Positions 1-9,764 of a DNA stretch of 64,000 bases are shown here, one piece after another. Made by a program: the position numbers and the translations under genes. The notes beneath the pieces were generated by a model that saw only the letters and a program-made list of their open reading frames with translations, made no database searches and was not told where the DNA came from. Numbering within the stretch: the first letter of the stretch is position 1; every line of letters starts with the position of its first letter. This stretch comes from Piezodorus guildinii (Eukaryota; Arthropoda; Insecta; Hemiptera; Pentatomidae), in NCBI GenBank assembly GCA_023052935.1, contig CM041295.1, forward strand, positions 106,704,711 through 106,768,710. Reading direction: 5' to 3'.

Positions 1-315
1 GTATTCTGGTCCAGGATGGCTTTATCCTGATTCCCGAAGACAATACCTATGGAGCGTCTTCTTATTCCAATCCTTGCGAGCCTGAAAACCTTGCTATATG
101 TTTTGACCTCTTCACTCCTCGCTTTTCCGTACATACCCTAAATACAAGATCTATCTCAACCTAGCAATTTATACGTACCCTCTCACAGAACTGCATCCTT
201 TGAAAACTTCTTTATCATCCGTGCTAACATACTTTGGAACTCACTACACATCTTCCTTCGTAGTAAAGTATCATACGTAACCACATTCAATACCAGTTAT
301 TTCTCCTCCACCTAA
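1..315 (+). pseudogene. Degenerate LINE reverse-transcriptase C-terminal relic
   Basis: A reading frame is open from base 3 to about 152 and then needs a one-base shift to continue to the TAA at 313-315. The second part reads FFIIRANILWNSL followed by a short tail ending YFSST. The block R-A/S-x-I-L-W-N-S-L is the usual last conserved piece of ORF2 in CR1/Jockey-related LINEs, and the ORF at 57.2-57.7 kb ends in the same way (SSILWNSIPLSI). No endonuclease or RT core is in the window. The frameshift shows it is dead. The clade is not resolvable from this tail. Confidence 0.6.
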
Positions 316-1785
316 AAGATCAAATTTCCGCATACATTTAAATTTTCTCGTCTTAATTATGCTTTACTATATTTATAAAGTTTTCATCCGTTTATCTCAT
401 ATCTTTTACCTATTTTAATTTCATTTTTGGTGGTAGAACAAGGTGATATGAGAAACAATATTAGAACGATATTGTGAGGGAACTGTGTCTTTTCGGTTTG
501 TATCGTGCTTGGTAAAGTTCGGTCCCATTATAAACTTTATATATATTTAATTAATAATTACCAAAATAAGTATTTTTGTTTTATAAAATGGTTTTGCGTA
601 CTAAAAATGGTGAAGAAGTGTTTTTTTCTTTTTTTTTAATTTTTTTCAAACTATTATAATCATCTAATCAGTCGGAAAAATACCTAAGTTTACATAATGA
701 TGGCGCAATTAACATTAATTTGCTGAAATATGAGTAATTGTGATTTTTAAATTGTTGGCTGGTAAGTAGGACAGCTCTAGAAGAGCTTACGGTCCGACTG
801 GCATCCTCAAGGCATCATTAACCGCTTCATTGCTCACCGCTCCTCTACCCTTCTACATCCAAATTCACTCCCTTCCCTCGCTTGATAATGTTACTTTAGA
901 CCCATTTTTTCATCAGTAAATCTAAAAAAAATGTAGTATTATCTCTATATATACAAAATAATACGACGATTCTTAGTTTCTGGGAACTCCTTGTAAGCCA
1001 CTGGGCAGGTTTTGCTACAGTTTTTACTATCATTCATGGCATTCTTTCCTGTTTTTCTTTGGAAGTTTTCTTTAATAGAGTCTTCAAAAAATTATTCCCG
1101 ATTTATGAGTAGTAATATAGACTTATAATATACCCTTGGAAAGCGCAAGGTTTTACACAAGTTAATATACAACAAAATAAGTCGGGAAAGTTGCCACTAG
1201 TCCATAAACTTATGAAAATATGTTTTGTTTTTTAGGTTGTGAAGAGGGAGGTTATGGTGATTCAGTGTTGCCACCGTACATTATCGTTTCACTTATATTC
1301 TTCTATACAGCACGAAATATTTTAGAAAAATATTATGTACCGTATCGTACGTAAGTTGTTATAAATCCATGAACTAAATTTGTCAATTATTATTTATACT
1401 TTTCGATCATTTTATGAAGACAGATGTTTCACAAAAAACTAAATGGGAATACCATGAAAACTAAATTAAACTTTTAAAATGTATTTAGAACAAGTTCATT
1501 TGAAGTATAAAATAGTAATTAATCGAATAAAATAGGAACCATTTAACATAACAATCAAATGAACTGAACCAATATTGACCTTTTTACTATTTTAGGTCGA
1601 TGGTTAAATATAATAATGAATAGACCTTATGTAATAAACAATATTATTTTCTTGCTAAGTGTACTTCTCGTTACGACGAACTTATAATCGCAAAATGATA
1701 AACTCTTAATTGGTCAAACTTTTTTTTAAACATGAATAAGACCACATATAAATTGCACCCATGCGAAGCAAGTATATTATATATT
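316..1785. other. AT-rich stretch with one short dispersed repeat
   Basis: No gene is recognised. Bases about 960-1085 resemble about 3345-3450: both contain 'GAACTCCTT' and then 'CATTCTTTCCTG' at similar spacing, so this is a second copy of a short unnamed repeat. The remainder is AT-rich with several T runs. Confidence 0.4.
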
Positions 1786-2031
1786 AAAAAACCTGTAAAC
1801 CGTAAAGGGTCTTGGGTTCAGTAAATATTGCGATTCCCACTATCTCTAGGCCAAACGGCCATGCAAGGAGGTTTTTTAGGCTGTAATATCACTTTTCCAA
1901 ATTTTGAGTATCCACTTTTGAGGCTGGGTGAGCCACAGAAGTATCTCTATATCTTAGAACCGTTATTTAGCCGGTTCGGACTCGAGACCCAAAGTAGTAC
2001 CCTCATGTGACTGGTGCTCTATTCTCTAGAA
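1786..2031 (-). repeat. SINE-B copy (tRNA-derived), diverged
   Basis: Read on the minus strand it follows the full-length SINE-B at 48.06-48.40 kb: a degenerate tRNA head with a remnant A box and a B box near 1971-1990, a body, the phrase 'ACTGAACCCAAGACCC', and an end in CAGG followed by a T run (A run at 1786-1791 on the plus strand). It is well diverged, hence old. A short open frame on the plus strand here is an accident of the repeat. Confidence 0.7.
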
Positions 2032-2203
2032 CAGTGGTGTCCAATCAAAATTTTTAGCTGACCCTTCAACTAGTCATTTCAATGGCAAGAACCCCCTAAA
2101 TTATAAAAATCTAAATACTTAATATTAAATACAACTGAAGATTTTTAGTGGGCTACACCGTATAACGTATAGTTCATGCGAAACGAAATTCAGTATGATA
2201 TAA
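2032..2203 (+). mobile_element. hAT-like MITE relic
   Basis: It starts CAGTGGTGTCC and includes 'CATTTCAATGGCAAG' and 'AGTTCATGCGAAA'. A diverged inverted copy lies at 18021-18170 and begins CAGTGGTATTTCGC. CAGTGGT-type ends are typical of hAT elements. There is no ORF. The right end is decayed and no 8 bp target duplication is visible. It abuts the SINE-B head directly. Confidence 0.5.
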
Positions 2204-3291
2204 ATGGCCAAGTAAGGTAATCGAAATAGAAAAAAAAAAAAAAAACAGGCTCTGAGTTTATTTCAGCCCGCAAAACATTGAATTATTAATTTTTTTTTTC
2301 ATTTTTTATCGATATTTACAACTGTATTGTACAACACATCTAGTAAATAGGATAAAAGCAAATAGGCGTGAACAAGACATGAAGCTACCCAGCGGCAGCA
2401 CTCTAAATTACTAAAATTTAAATCTATTCAAGATAAGTGTTTCTTCAAATACTCGTAAAAAAATCGTATATTGTTCATTATGTTATGCGACACATCCGTC
2501 CTTTTAGATTATTATTTTTGAAATTATAAAAAATTACCAATTATGAGATTGTTATTGTGGAGTAGCAGTCACTTATCAGTGATCGCTTACTGTTAATTAT
2601 ATCAGTAAGAATGTTGAATTTGTTTTTGTAGAGCATGGCTAATCTTTTCTAAAAGCCAAGACTTCACAATTGTTTTACGTCAAGATAATTTAAAATTATT
2701 TTCTAGTAACATCTTGCGGAGCCAATATACATCACCTGCGGATTACTAGGGACCTCTATTTGGGAACCAAGCCGCTCCTACTACGTCTTTTAGAACAAAT
2801 AAAAACTTACTTGAGCTTTATGTAACGACCGTCAGCCTGTAATGATGTTAACAATGTTCAATAATGCCATACAAAGTTTCGTTAGGATAGAATGTTTACT
2901 TCACTTTAGCTTTTGTGGGTGTGGACTAGTGCTCGTTACGCTGGCTGGAGTGGTAAACAAACCCCCTCGCAAGTCCTTGACGTATTTGTCGGGAACTTAC
3001 TAAGCCGGGTCCGGCTACGTGAGTGAGCCCATTAATTTTTTTTTAGTTAAAGAATACCATATCTGTGATAAGATAATGTATATAGATTAGATAATTCCTT
3101 CCGAAATCATAAATAACAAATAATTTAATTGGCAATAAACATGTTGAGATTATATTGTAAACATGGTTGATTTTATAATAGTGTTTGTTCGATATTCTAA
3201 TGGATTATAAAATTGTGGAAATACAATAAAACCAATACTTTTTAACGGGGCTTATGAAACCTACGTTCTTCGACATTGAAAAGAGTAAGGG
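2204..3291. other. No feature recognised
   Basis: AT-rich with an A run near 2230-2245. Bases 2700-3030 are less AT-rich but contain no ORF or repeat I can match within the window. Confidence 0.3.
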
Positions 3292-3748
3292 TCACCCTAT
3301 GGTGTAGTGGCTAAATAAATACATTTTAATGATATGTATAATATCGCGATTCTTGGTTTCCGCGAACTCCTTCTAAACTCCGCGACGGATTTTGATACGG
3401 TTTTCTGTACTATTTAGGCCATTCTTTCCTGAAGTTTTATGAGAAAAATACATAGCAATTAAGTTTTTATTTGGAAGAGACGGAAGCATTTAGCACCTTT
3501 CTATACCCAAAATTGCTTCCGATTTTCGTTCTATCAAACGATCCTTATTCAATTCCGATGTCCGATCGTTCAAATTTTCTAAGGTAGTAAGAAATTCTTG
3601 GTTATGTCGTCTTTCGGAGGGGACGTAAAATATTGGTACCGGACTGTGCTGTGTCAGGTACTTGTCAAAGATCCCTACTCTATTTAAACCTGGATAGACA
3701 AAATTGATGGCCATAGTAGCATAAAGTGAAGTTAAATGAATAAATATT
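3292..3748 (+). repeat. SINE-C copy, interrupted
   Basis: The head fragment (about 3292-3315, 'GGTGTAGTGGCTA') and the body/3' part (about 3590-3748, ending near 'ATAAAGTGAAGTTAAATG') match SINE-C as seen complete at 53.27-53.56 kb. Between them lies about 270 bp of foreign sequence, including the repeat shared with 960-1085. Either that repeat inserted into the SINE or the copy was rearranged. The minus-strand open frame at 3490-3714 overlaps SINE sequence and is not a gene. Confidence 0.6.
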
Positions 3749-4619
3749 AAGTAGAGCTATACTCATTGTTACAAAATAACCTGGAAACTTATTTATATAT
3801 TGGACCAAACAGTGCGGTACTCCTTGCAGTCACCCAAAGAGACTGTACAACGCATCAGTTCGGCCTATACTGGAAGCGGGTATAGCATAGCAACAGCAAC
3901 AGCGAAAGTTATAGGGTATGTTTATAGTGCAGGAGGGTTGGGATTCCTCACTAGTAAGATGGCCAGCCTCCCCACCGTGACATCTGGCGTGTTTACGTTC
4001 TGGATATGAAGTGCTTATGTCATGGGTTTACTGAAAAAATGCATTAGGGACCTAACAGACCCATTACTTATAATATTGGAACGTTTAAAACATTAGGAGG
4101 AAAGTTAGGGAAAGAAGTGAAGTTGTATCAAAGAGTTGGGCTTTTGGAAATTTCATACGTCATCATGAGGTGGGAATTTAATAAAAACAGTTAAAGATCA
4201 AAAGAATCTTTTACTCATAGACAATTTTTCTTTAAATTTACGCCTCGTTTATGTAAATGTTTGTAATCTCTCTGAAATTTACTGCTTATTAAATTCATGC
4301 CACTATACAGATCAGTAATCATTTTTATTTAGTTATTATTTATAAGAAATCCCGATTGTTTACTGAATAATAATTTTCAGTAAATACCTACAGTTAACAG
4401 CAACGTGGATCGAACACCTAAAATCTATGATCTCCAGGCGATCCTCGTAGCTCTACCCTCCAACGAACCCTCTTGGAACCAGCTACCCTCTACTCTCCTA
4501 GCGAATCGCTTGGAACAGTATGACCAGCATACTTGAGTAGCTCCCCTTCTTGGTCGATACCTGTCCTTCTCTTATTGTCTAGTGATTGTATTATCTCAGC
4601 CATCTCTTCCTTCCTTTCG
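3749..4619. other. No feature recognised
   Basis: A 69-codon open frame at 3800-4009 (+) resembles nothing I know and has no supporting context. Bases 4400-4620 are less AT-rich and CT-biased, and equally unassigned. Confidence 0.3.
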
Positions 4620-4765
4620 GTTTATTATTTTCAAGAATGAACGTTTTTAATCAACCCAGAAAATCGACCCCTCTCCCCTCAATATATGATGTCTTATGTT
4701 TCAAGATACGTGGAACCCAGATAATGAATAAAAATAAATAAAATCCGTCCATCGTATGAATAACA
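4620..4765 (+). repeat. Dispersed repeat, pair member of 48840-48990
   Basis: Shares 'TTCAAGAATGAAC', a C-rich run, 'GTTTCAAGATACGT' and 'AATAAAAATAAAT' in the same order with the segment near 48.9 kb. Function unknown. Confidence 0.5.
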
Positions 4766-5763
4766 ATGTTTTTTTTTCGCCTCATCGTTGAAGCATTAAA
4801 TTCCCTAAAAAACAAATAATTCAAATAAAGAATCATTGAAATCGGTTGAGAAATAGAGGAAATATAGCGTTTTTAACCCAGCAGTCATGATTGGTCATTT
4901 TCCTTGAATAAAAATTGACCTGGTTCATCTTCCTTAAGCTCGTTCATTACTTCATTACTATACATATATACTTAATTAATTTAATTGCGTACACGTATAT
5001 AAATTTTGGTACCATAATATTATTATGCGAAAATTATAAATCATTGTGTAGTAATTTACTGCATTTTTTAAATCCTTTTCATCAAATAAATGAGTATGGC
5101 AGTTCTTCTTCTATTTTACTACAATGTTTGAAGATCATTGTTGAGTTAGGATGGTCTGGCATTAAGTGGTCCTCTGGTTGTAGATGTGCAACAGGTTCCT
5201 GGCTTCAGTTGACACACTATCAATCCAACTTCTGCGAGTCAGTTGCAGTGGGTCATTTAATGTCAATCGTATCCTTTCCAGTCTTGTTTTGCTGTTGGGT
5301 AGTCAAATATGTAGTGAATTCACGCAAGAAGCTGTTTCGCCTTACGCGCGTCATTCAAATACGGAGGATCCATGTCCAATATTGGAATTCAAATTCATTC
5401 CCCATCAAAATTCCTTCCAAAGCCTCTTAAAATGCTTCCCTTGCTTAAAGCTTTTATCCTCCTTCCGATAGGCTTGAGCTTTGGGCTCAGATGGAAAAAG
5501 CACCCTTTATTGACTTAAAGGGGAAAACATCCTTTGTGCTTTCGTGCGCTTCAGTTTCTTCCAAATGCTTTGCCTGCTTCTTATGCTCTTCTCATAATGT
5601 CTGCTATCTCAATATTCTTCTGGTTTAACGCTTTTCCATGAGTTTGTATACTTTATTTTCTATTTTGGTTTCTAATACTCTATTACACTATGATGACTAA
5701 CTAACTTTTACATTTATCTACCAAATGCTTTAATTTTTATTGTAATAAAATTGTAACCTTGTT
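4766..5763. other. Unassigned; long chance ORF
   Basis: An open frame of 171 codons (4915-5430, +) overlaps another of 95 codons in a second frame. The first 60 residues are translated AT-rich DNA, and no domain is recognisable in either. The minus strand of 5080-5650 has a more coding-like composition but is broken by stops. It may be an eroded TE. Confidence 0.3.
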
Positions 5764-6037
5764 GGGGAGCCCGTGGCTGATTGGCTAGTGCGCTATTCTC
5801 TCATGCTAAAGTTGTGAGTTTGAATCCCAGTCCCGGCGGGGCTTTTATAACGATGTAATTAAATAGGGATTCACTCACAGCCTCTCCCACGGGTAAGTGA
5901 GACCCGTCAGCCAAACGGTGGCCACTCACAAAATTAGGCTTTGGGAGTGATGACCCTACCCTACAAATTGCATGAGAAACGCGAGTGTAATCTCCCAGGA
6001 GATCCCTACACGGCCTGTCGCGTCACTGAAAAAAAAA
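5764..6037 (+). repeat. SINE-A copy, full length, tRNA-derived
   Basis: It begins GGGGAGCCCGTGGCTGA. It has an A-box-like segment (about 5774-5790) and a B-box-like segment (about 5815-5828, 'GAGTTTGAATCCC'), giving a tRNA-related head with Pol III promoter spacing. The body contains 'GAGACCCGTCAGCC' and 'GGCCACTCACAAAATTA', then 'GGCCTGTCGCG' and an A tail. Similar sequence ATTGTAACCTTG / ATTACAACCTGA flanks it, probably an eroded TSD. Other copies are at 19.0, 38.0 and 47.3 kb. Confidence 0.85.
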
Positions 6038-6786
6038 TTACAACCTGAAAAAAAATTACAAACATAATATTTTTAATACATTTATTTAAATAATACTTAT
6101 GATGGTCGGGAATACATTGAAGTCAATGTAATCATTTTGAATCTTTCTTTCATTATTGTGATCGTAATCACGACGCCTATTTTCGCCTAGACTGGTTTAC
6201 TGCTGGCCGTAAAATTTTCTCCTCCTGAACATTGATGAAACAATCCATTATCTCTCATAGCTAGAGTATTTTTGTATTCAATTTATTTTTCATACCAGTT
6301 TCTTGCTGATAAATGTATTTAATATATACATTCCTCGACTCACGATTTCAAAACAAAAATATTTAATTTTTAAAAAAATTTTATTTGCATTTTTAATGGT
6401 CTATTCGTACTTGATATTTAATTGGATATAGTTCCGCTCTTTTATAAGTACATATTGGTATTTTAAAAAACCCGTTTGTTTTTGTAAAGAATTGATGTTG
6501 AAAGAGTTAACATACTTTTTTCAATGGAAATAATTTTATTGAAATTTACGAGCTAGGCGGAGGAGGGGGGGGGGTGAAAACAAGCCATTAGGTGACGTCA
6601 TAGTGCTAATTGAGCGTGTTATTAGATTGTTAAGCAAACTAATACGCCAATATTCATTCCTATAGTTCTCAGCTCTTGTAGTATTTCTAAGTGATTCCGA
6701 TTAATTCGAAACATATCTGAAGAGCATTAATATATGTTATACTTCCTATCGTATTTAAAATAAAATACACGCTTAAACCTAATATC
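6038..6786. other. No gene; AT-rich with a G run
   Basis: Bases 6550-6575 hold a purine-rich G tract. An isolated TGACGTCA palindrome (CRE-like) sits at 6593-6600 with nothing nearby to support a promoter. Confidence 0.3.
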
Positions 6787-6845
6787 AAGGGCTAGGATTC
6801 CTATGTAAATACATATTGGCTCCTAGTAAATACATCAATATCCTA

Positions 6846-7056
6846 TGTACTACATAGTTTTTTTGTTTTGTTTTTGTTTTTTTCCAACAACAATTTTTAT
6901 TGAGTAAAATTACAATCTGTCCCAATTTGGACATCAATAGTAGTGCTGAAAGATATCATACATACTACATTCATACAATATTTACACGGCATAAAATTAC
7001 AATAAAATATACACACAATAATGAATCAATACAATAAAGTCAAGTGTACTACATAG
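6846..7056 (-). mobile_element. 5'-truncated Jockey-like LINE 3' end with TSD
   Basis: The fragment at 6858-7044 matches the 3' UTR of LINE-A on the minus strand, including 'CAATTTTTATTGAG' and 'ACAATCTGTCCCAATTTGG'. Its poly(A) tail appears as the T/G-T run at 6858-6883. A 12 bp TSD, TGTACTACATAG, flanks it at 6846-6857 and 7045-7056. It carries only noncoding 3' sequence. The 18-mer AGTAAATACATCAATATC occurs just outside both TSD copies, so the target was already a short tandem repeat. Confidence 0.85.
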
Positions 7057-7485
7057 TAAATACATCAATATCAGCTTGTAACAACTCATAGTATATGTTT
7101 TAACGCAATTGGGATCCAATTAAGCCAATTTCAATTTACATATTTGACTAAATTTACATGATTTGCGAATTTTTACATATTTTACTCCATATTTCTTCAT
7201 TTTTATATTTCTTATATTTTTATATTAGCAACAAAACTGAATTTGTGAATGAAAAAAAAAATTAAACTAGAATTGGCCCTTCTATTGCTGCTGTCAATTG
7301 CTTCTTAGCACCAAACCTTACAAAACAATTCTTGGATTCCGTCTCCCTGCATTTTGGCTCTGAATAAACAAAATCAAACCTATTTATTATTTAGTGTTTA
7401 TCTGTGAGTCGTAAAGTGCGTGCCGCTCTTGCTAAACACGATTTGAAAATTGTATTTTGTGTTGTTTTTTTTCATTTTTGTTGAA

Positions 7486-8000
7486 ATGGGGGAAAAAAAA
7501 CAACAACACAGAACGAGTTTTGAATATCTTCGCCAGTTTCTAAACGAAATATTCAGGTGTGATGGAGATATTTTATATTGTTCTTGCTGTGACAAGACTG
7601 TATCCACTACCCAACGTTTCCAAGTGACCCAACACATTGGCACAGGATCGCACAGATCGAACAAAGAGAAAAAGTCAAAATTGAATCAAAGTTTGATCAC
7701 CCCTTCTACCTCAGGCTGAGATATTAAGTCCACCTTTTAAACAGATTTATGTCCAGCGTTTGTGCATGCTGACATTCCGTTAAGCAAATTTAATAATATG
7801 TTTCTTAAATTCTTTTTGGAAAAGTACATTGCCTGATGAATCCACCTTGAGAAAAAACTACATGCAAGATATATATCACGAAACTCTTGCAAAAATACGA
7901 GATAATATCAAGGAGGAGCCAATTTGGTCGATACTAAGACAAAATCGACGTAGTTTTACATTTGAAAATGCTTTTAGTTTCAAACTGTTTTCCTTACAGT
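7486..8000 (+). pseudogene. hAT transposase N-terminal part with BED zinc finger, broken
   Basis: From the ATG at 7486 a 77-codon frame encodes a BED-type finger (ILYCSCCDKTV, then a histidine pair in QHIGTGSH), as in CGGBP1-like hAT transposases. The frame ends at TGA 7717-7719. Without a frame change, but through stops, it continues with DLCPAFVHADIPLSKFNN and FLEKYIA. After a one-base shift near 7835 it reads PDESTLRKNYM, then IRDNIKEEPIW. These blocks are the usual hAT sequence after the BED finger. The catalytic RNase-H-like part is missing. A start at 7450 is also open, but 7486 gives a normal BED N-terminus. Confidence 0.7.
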
Positions 8001-8217
8001 GATTAAAAAGTTTTTGTATTTGTATTTTTTAGGTTTAAAACAGAACTGTTTATGTATTGTAATAAAAAAAAAAAAAAGTGTATAGAATGTTCTAGAAGGC
8101 TATTTACTGTTTACATATTTCACTAATTTTACATAATTACTTCTATATTTGTATCAGAATCATTACATATATATTTACATATTTGGCATTCTTAATTACA
8201 TGAAAATCCTAGCCCTT

Positions 8218-8734
8218 CTCATCACATCACATCCAACTTTCCTATCCTCATCTCATAGTATCGAGCAGTAATATTCCGCTCATCTTTGTAAGACTTTATT
8301 ACTAAATTATACTTTATGCATGGTTTAAAATATTCACACTTTCGACGTTTGCTAGGCTGACATGGGTAGTAATTTTCTGGGATAATTTTTTTATTTTTTT
8401 GAGAGAGAGGAGGGGGGAGAATAAAGGAAAAACCCGATACACTCTCTCGAGAATGGTAGGCCAAAATGTTGAAGAGTTACCATTCGAATAAACTTTATTT
8501 TTAATTTTTTTTGTTTTCCATTACCTTCTACAATACTTATATATTAGATCTTATTTTTTTAAAACTTTTCAGCTTACCTACAGTATATTAATCTTATTTT
8601 TGGAAATTAAATTTAAACTAGTAAATATTTCTGTGGTTTCTCCTTCAGCTATGAAATTCTTTGATAAAAAAAAAAAATAAAAACTTAGTTATCAATGTTA
8701 ACTAAGAGAAATGGTTGGTTATCATTAAAAATTA
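8218..8734. other. No feature recognised
   Basis: AT-rich with a GA-rich patch at 8400-8420. A minus-strand open frame of 80 codons at 8222-8464 has no recognisable content. Confidence 0.3.
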
Positions 8735-8998
8735 TAATTACTTAAGGATGGAATTTTTAAAAATCGGTATTTAAGCCCTGTTAGACTATTTCAATGAGAA
8801 TGAAACCTACATGAGATTAAGACCCCTCGAATTTTAAATCGTTATAGTGATTTTAATAAAATTTGATGTAGCCGTTTTTCAGAAAATCGTAAAAATGTTT
8901 CGCTTATTGTAAGTCGATTTTGGTGTAAAAAAACTTACTTAATATCCCAGGCTTATAGTTGTCCTAAATATGAAATTTCATGTTCTTTAGACTTAATT
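8735..8998 (-). repeat. DR family fragment (middle part)
   Basis: On the minus strand it follows the middle of DR (see 38010-39097): 'GAAATAGTCTGACAGGGC'-like sequence, then the AAAATCG and AAAAACGG blocks. It lies head-on to the next DR piece at 9248, so two DR fragments are in inverted order here. Confidence 0.6.
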
Positions 8999-9247
8999 AG
9001 GAGAGAAAAACTCAGACTATTTTATGAGACTTAATTATTTGAACTCAAAATGTATGTTTCTGACCTATTCTTGAATTAAAAACATTTCACTATCGCTGTA
9101 CTTTCACTTTCTATACTTTTCATGTAGGCAATAGATGAATATATTATCATTAATAGGCTGGGGTTGAGAATTGAGGTTTTGAGCTCCACATTCCTCCTCT
9201 GCACAATTTATAAAATCCTTTTTTTTTTTTCAATTACCTATATGAGA

Positions 9248-9481
9248 TTTTGATTAAACTCGCTGTATGGACTTAAAATTTAATAGGCTTCAATTTGATG
9301 TAGGTTTCATTCTGATTGAAAAAGTCTGAATGGGCTTAAATGGCCATATTTTCATCCTTTAAAGTACCTTTAATGTTCTAGATTTTAAAAAGTTTACTAT
9401 ACCATCTTGTTAGGATGGAGAAAAACGGCTTAATATAAAAGTTGTACGAATGTGATAATTAAATAAAGGAGAAAAGAGCGA
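9248..9481 (+). repeat. DR copy, left part, split by LINE-A
   Basis: Follows DR from 'GATTTTGATTAAACTCGC' to 'AAGGAGAAAAGAGCG'. The same copy resumes at 14077 after LINE-A with the sequence expected next in DR, so LINE-A inserted into an existing DR copy. Confidence 0.75.
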
Positions 9482-9493
9482 AAACAATTTTTT
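9482..9493. repeat. LINE-A target-site duplication, left copy
   Basis: AAACAATTTTTT, repeated at 14065-14076. The right edge is ambiguous because the T run merges with the poly(A) tail of the element (poly-T on this strand). Confidence 0.75.
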
Positions 9494-9764
9494 TTTTTTT
9501 TTTTTTTTTTTAGTAATAACAACAATTTTTATTGAGAAAATTTTACAATCTGTCCCAATTTGGACATTAATAGTATTGCTGAATGATATCAAACATACTA
9601 CATTCATACAATATTTACACAAAATAAAATTACAATAAAATATATACACAATAATGAATCAATACAAAAGTCAATAATTCACTTATACCTATATACACAT
9701 ACACACACTCATACATACATCACATTGAGTGGAGAATCTAGCCAGTGCTAGAACTCCAATATAT
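9494..9764 (-). other. LINE-A 3' UTR and poly(A) tail
   Basis: Noncoding 3' region. Its sequence recurs in the truncated copy at 6858-7044 and, more diverged, in LINE-C at 61.86-62.15 kb, so this is the part recognised in retrotransposition by analogy with other LINEs. AATAAA lies just upstream of the tail. Confidence 0.8.

Larger units (their letters stand above)
6787..8217 (+). mobile_element. hAT-family DNA transposon, degenerate
   Basis: The ends are inverted: AAGGGCTAGGATT at 6787-6799 and its complement at 8205-8217, with weaker pairing beyond. Motifs of the TTTACAT type recur just inside both ends, like hAT subterminal repeats. The interior carries the remains of a BED-finger hAT transposase (7486-8000). 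A LINE 3' fragment is inserted at 6858-7044. The flanking 8-mers (CTAATATC / CTCATCAC) agree at only 5 of 8 positions, so no clean TSD survives. With one 5' portion of the transposase remaining, it cannot be autonomous. Confidence 0.6.

Noticed and set aside
4915..5430. 171-codon ORF as a host gene
   Set aside because: Overlapped by a second long frame, N-terminal part is translated AT-rich DNA, no recognisable domain, no splice or promoter context.
6593..6600. CRE palindrome TGACGTCA
   Set aside because: Isolated 8-mer without transcript or promoter context.
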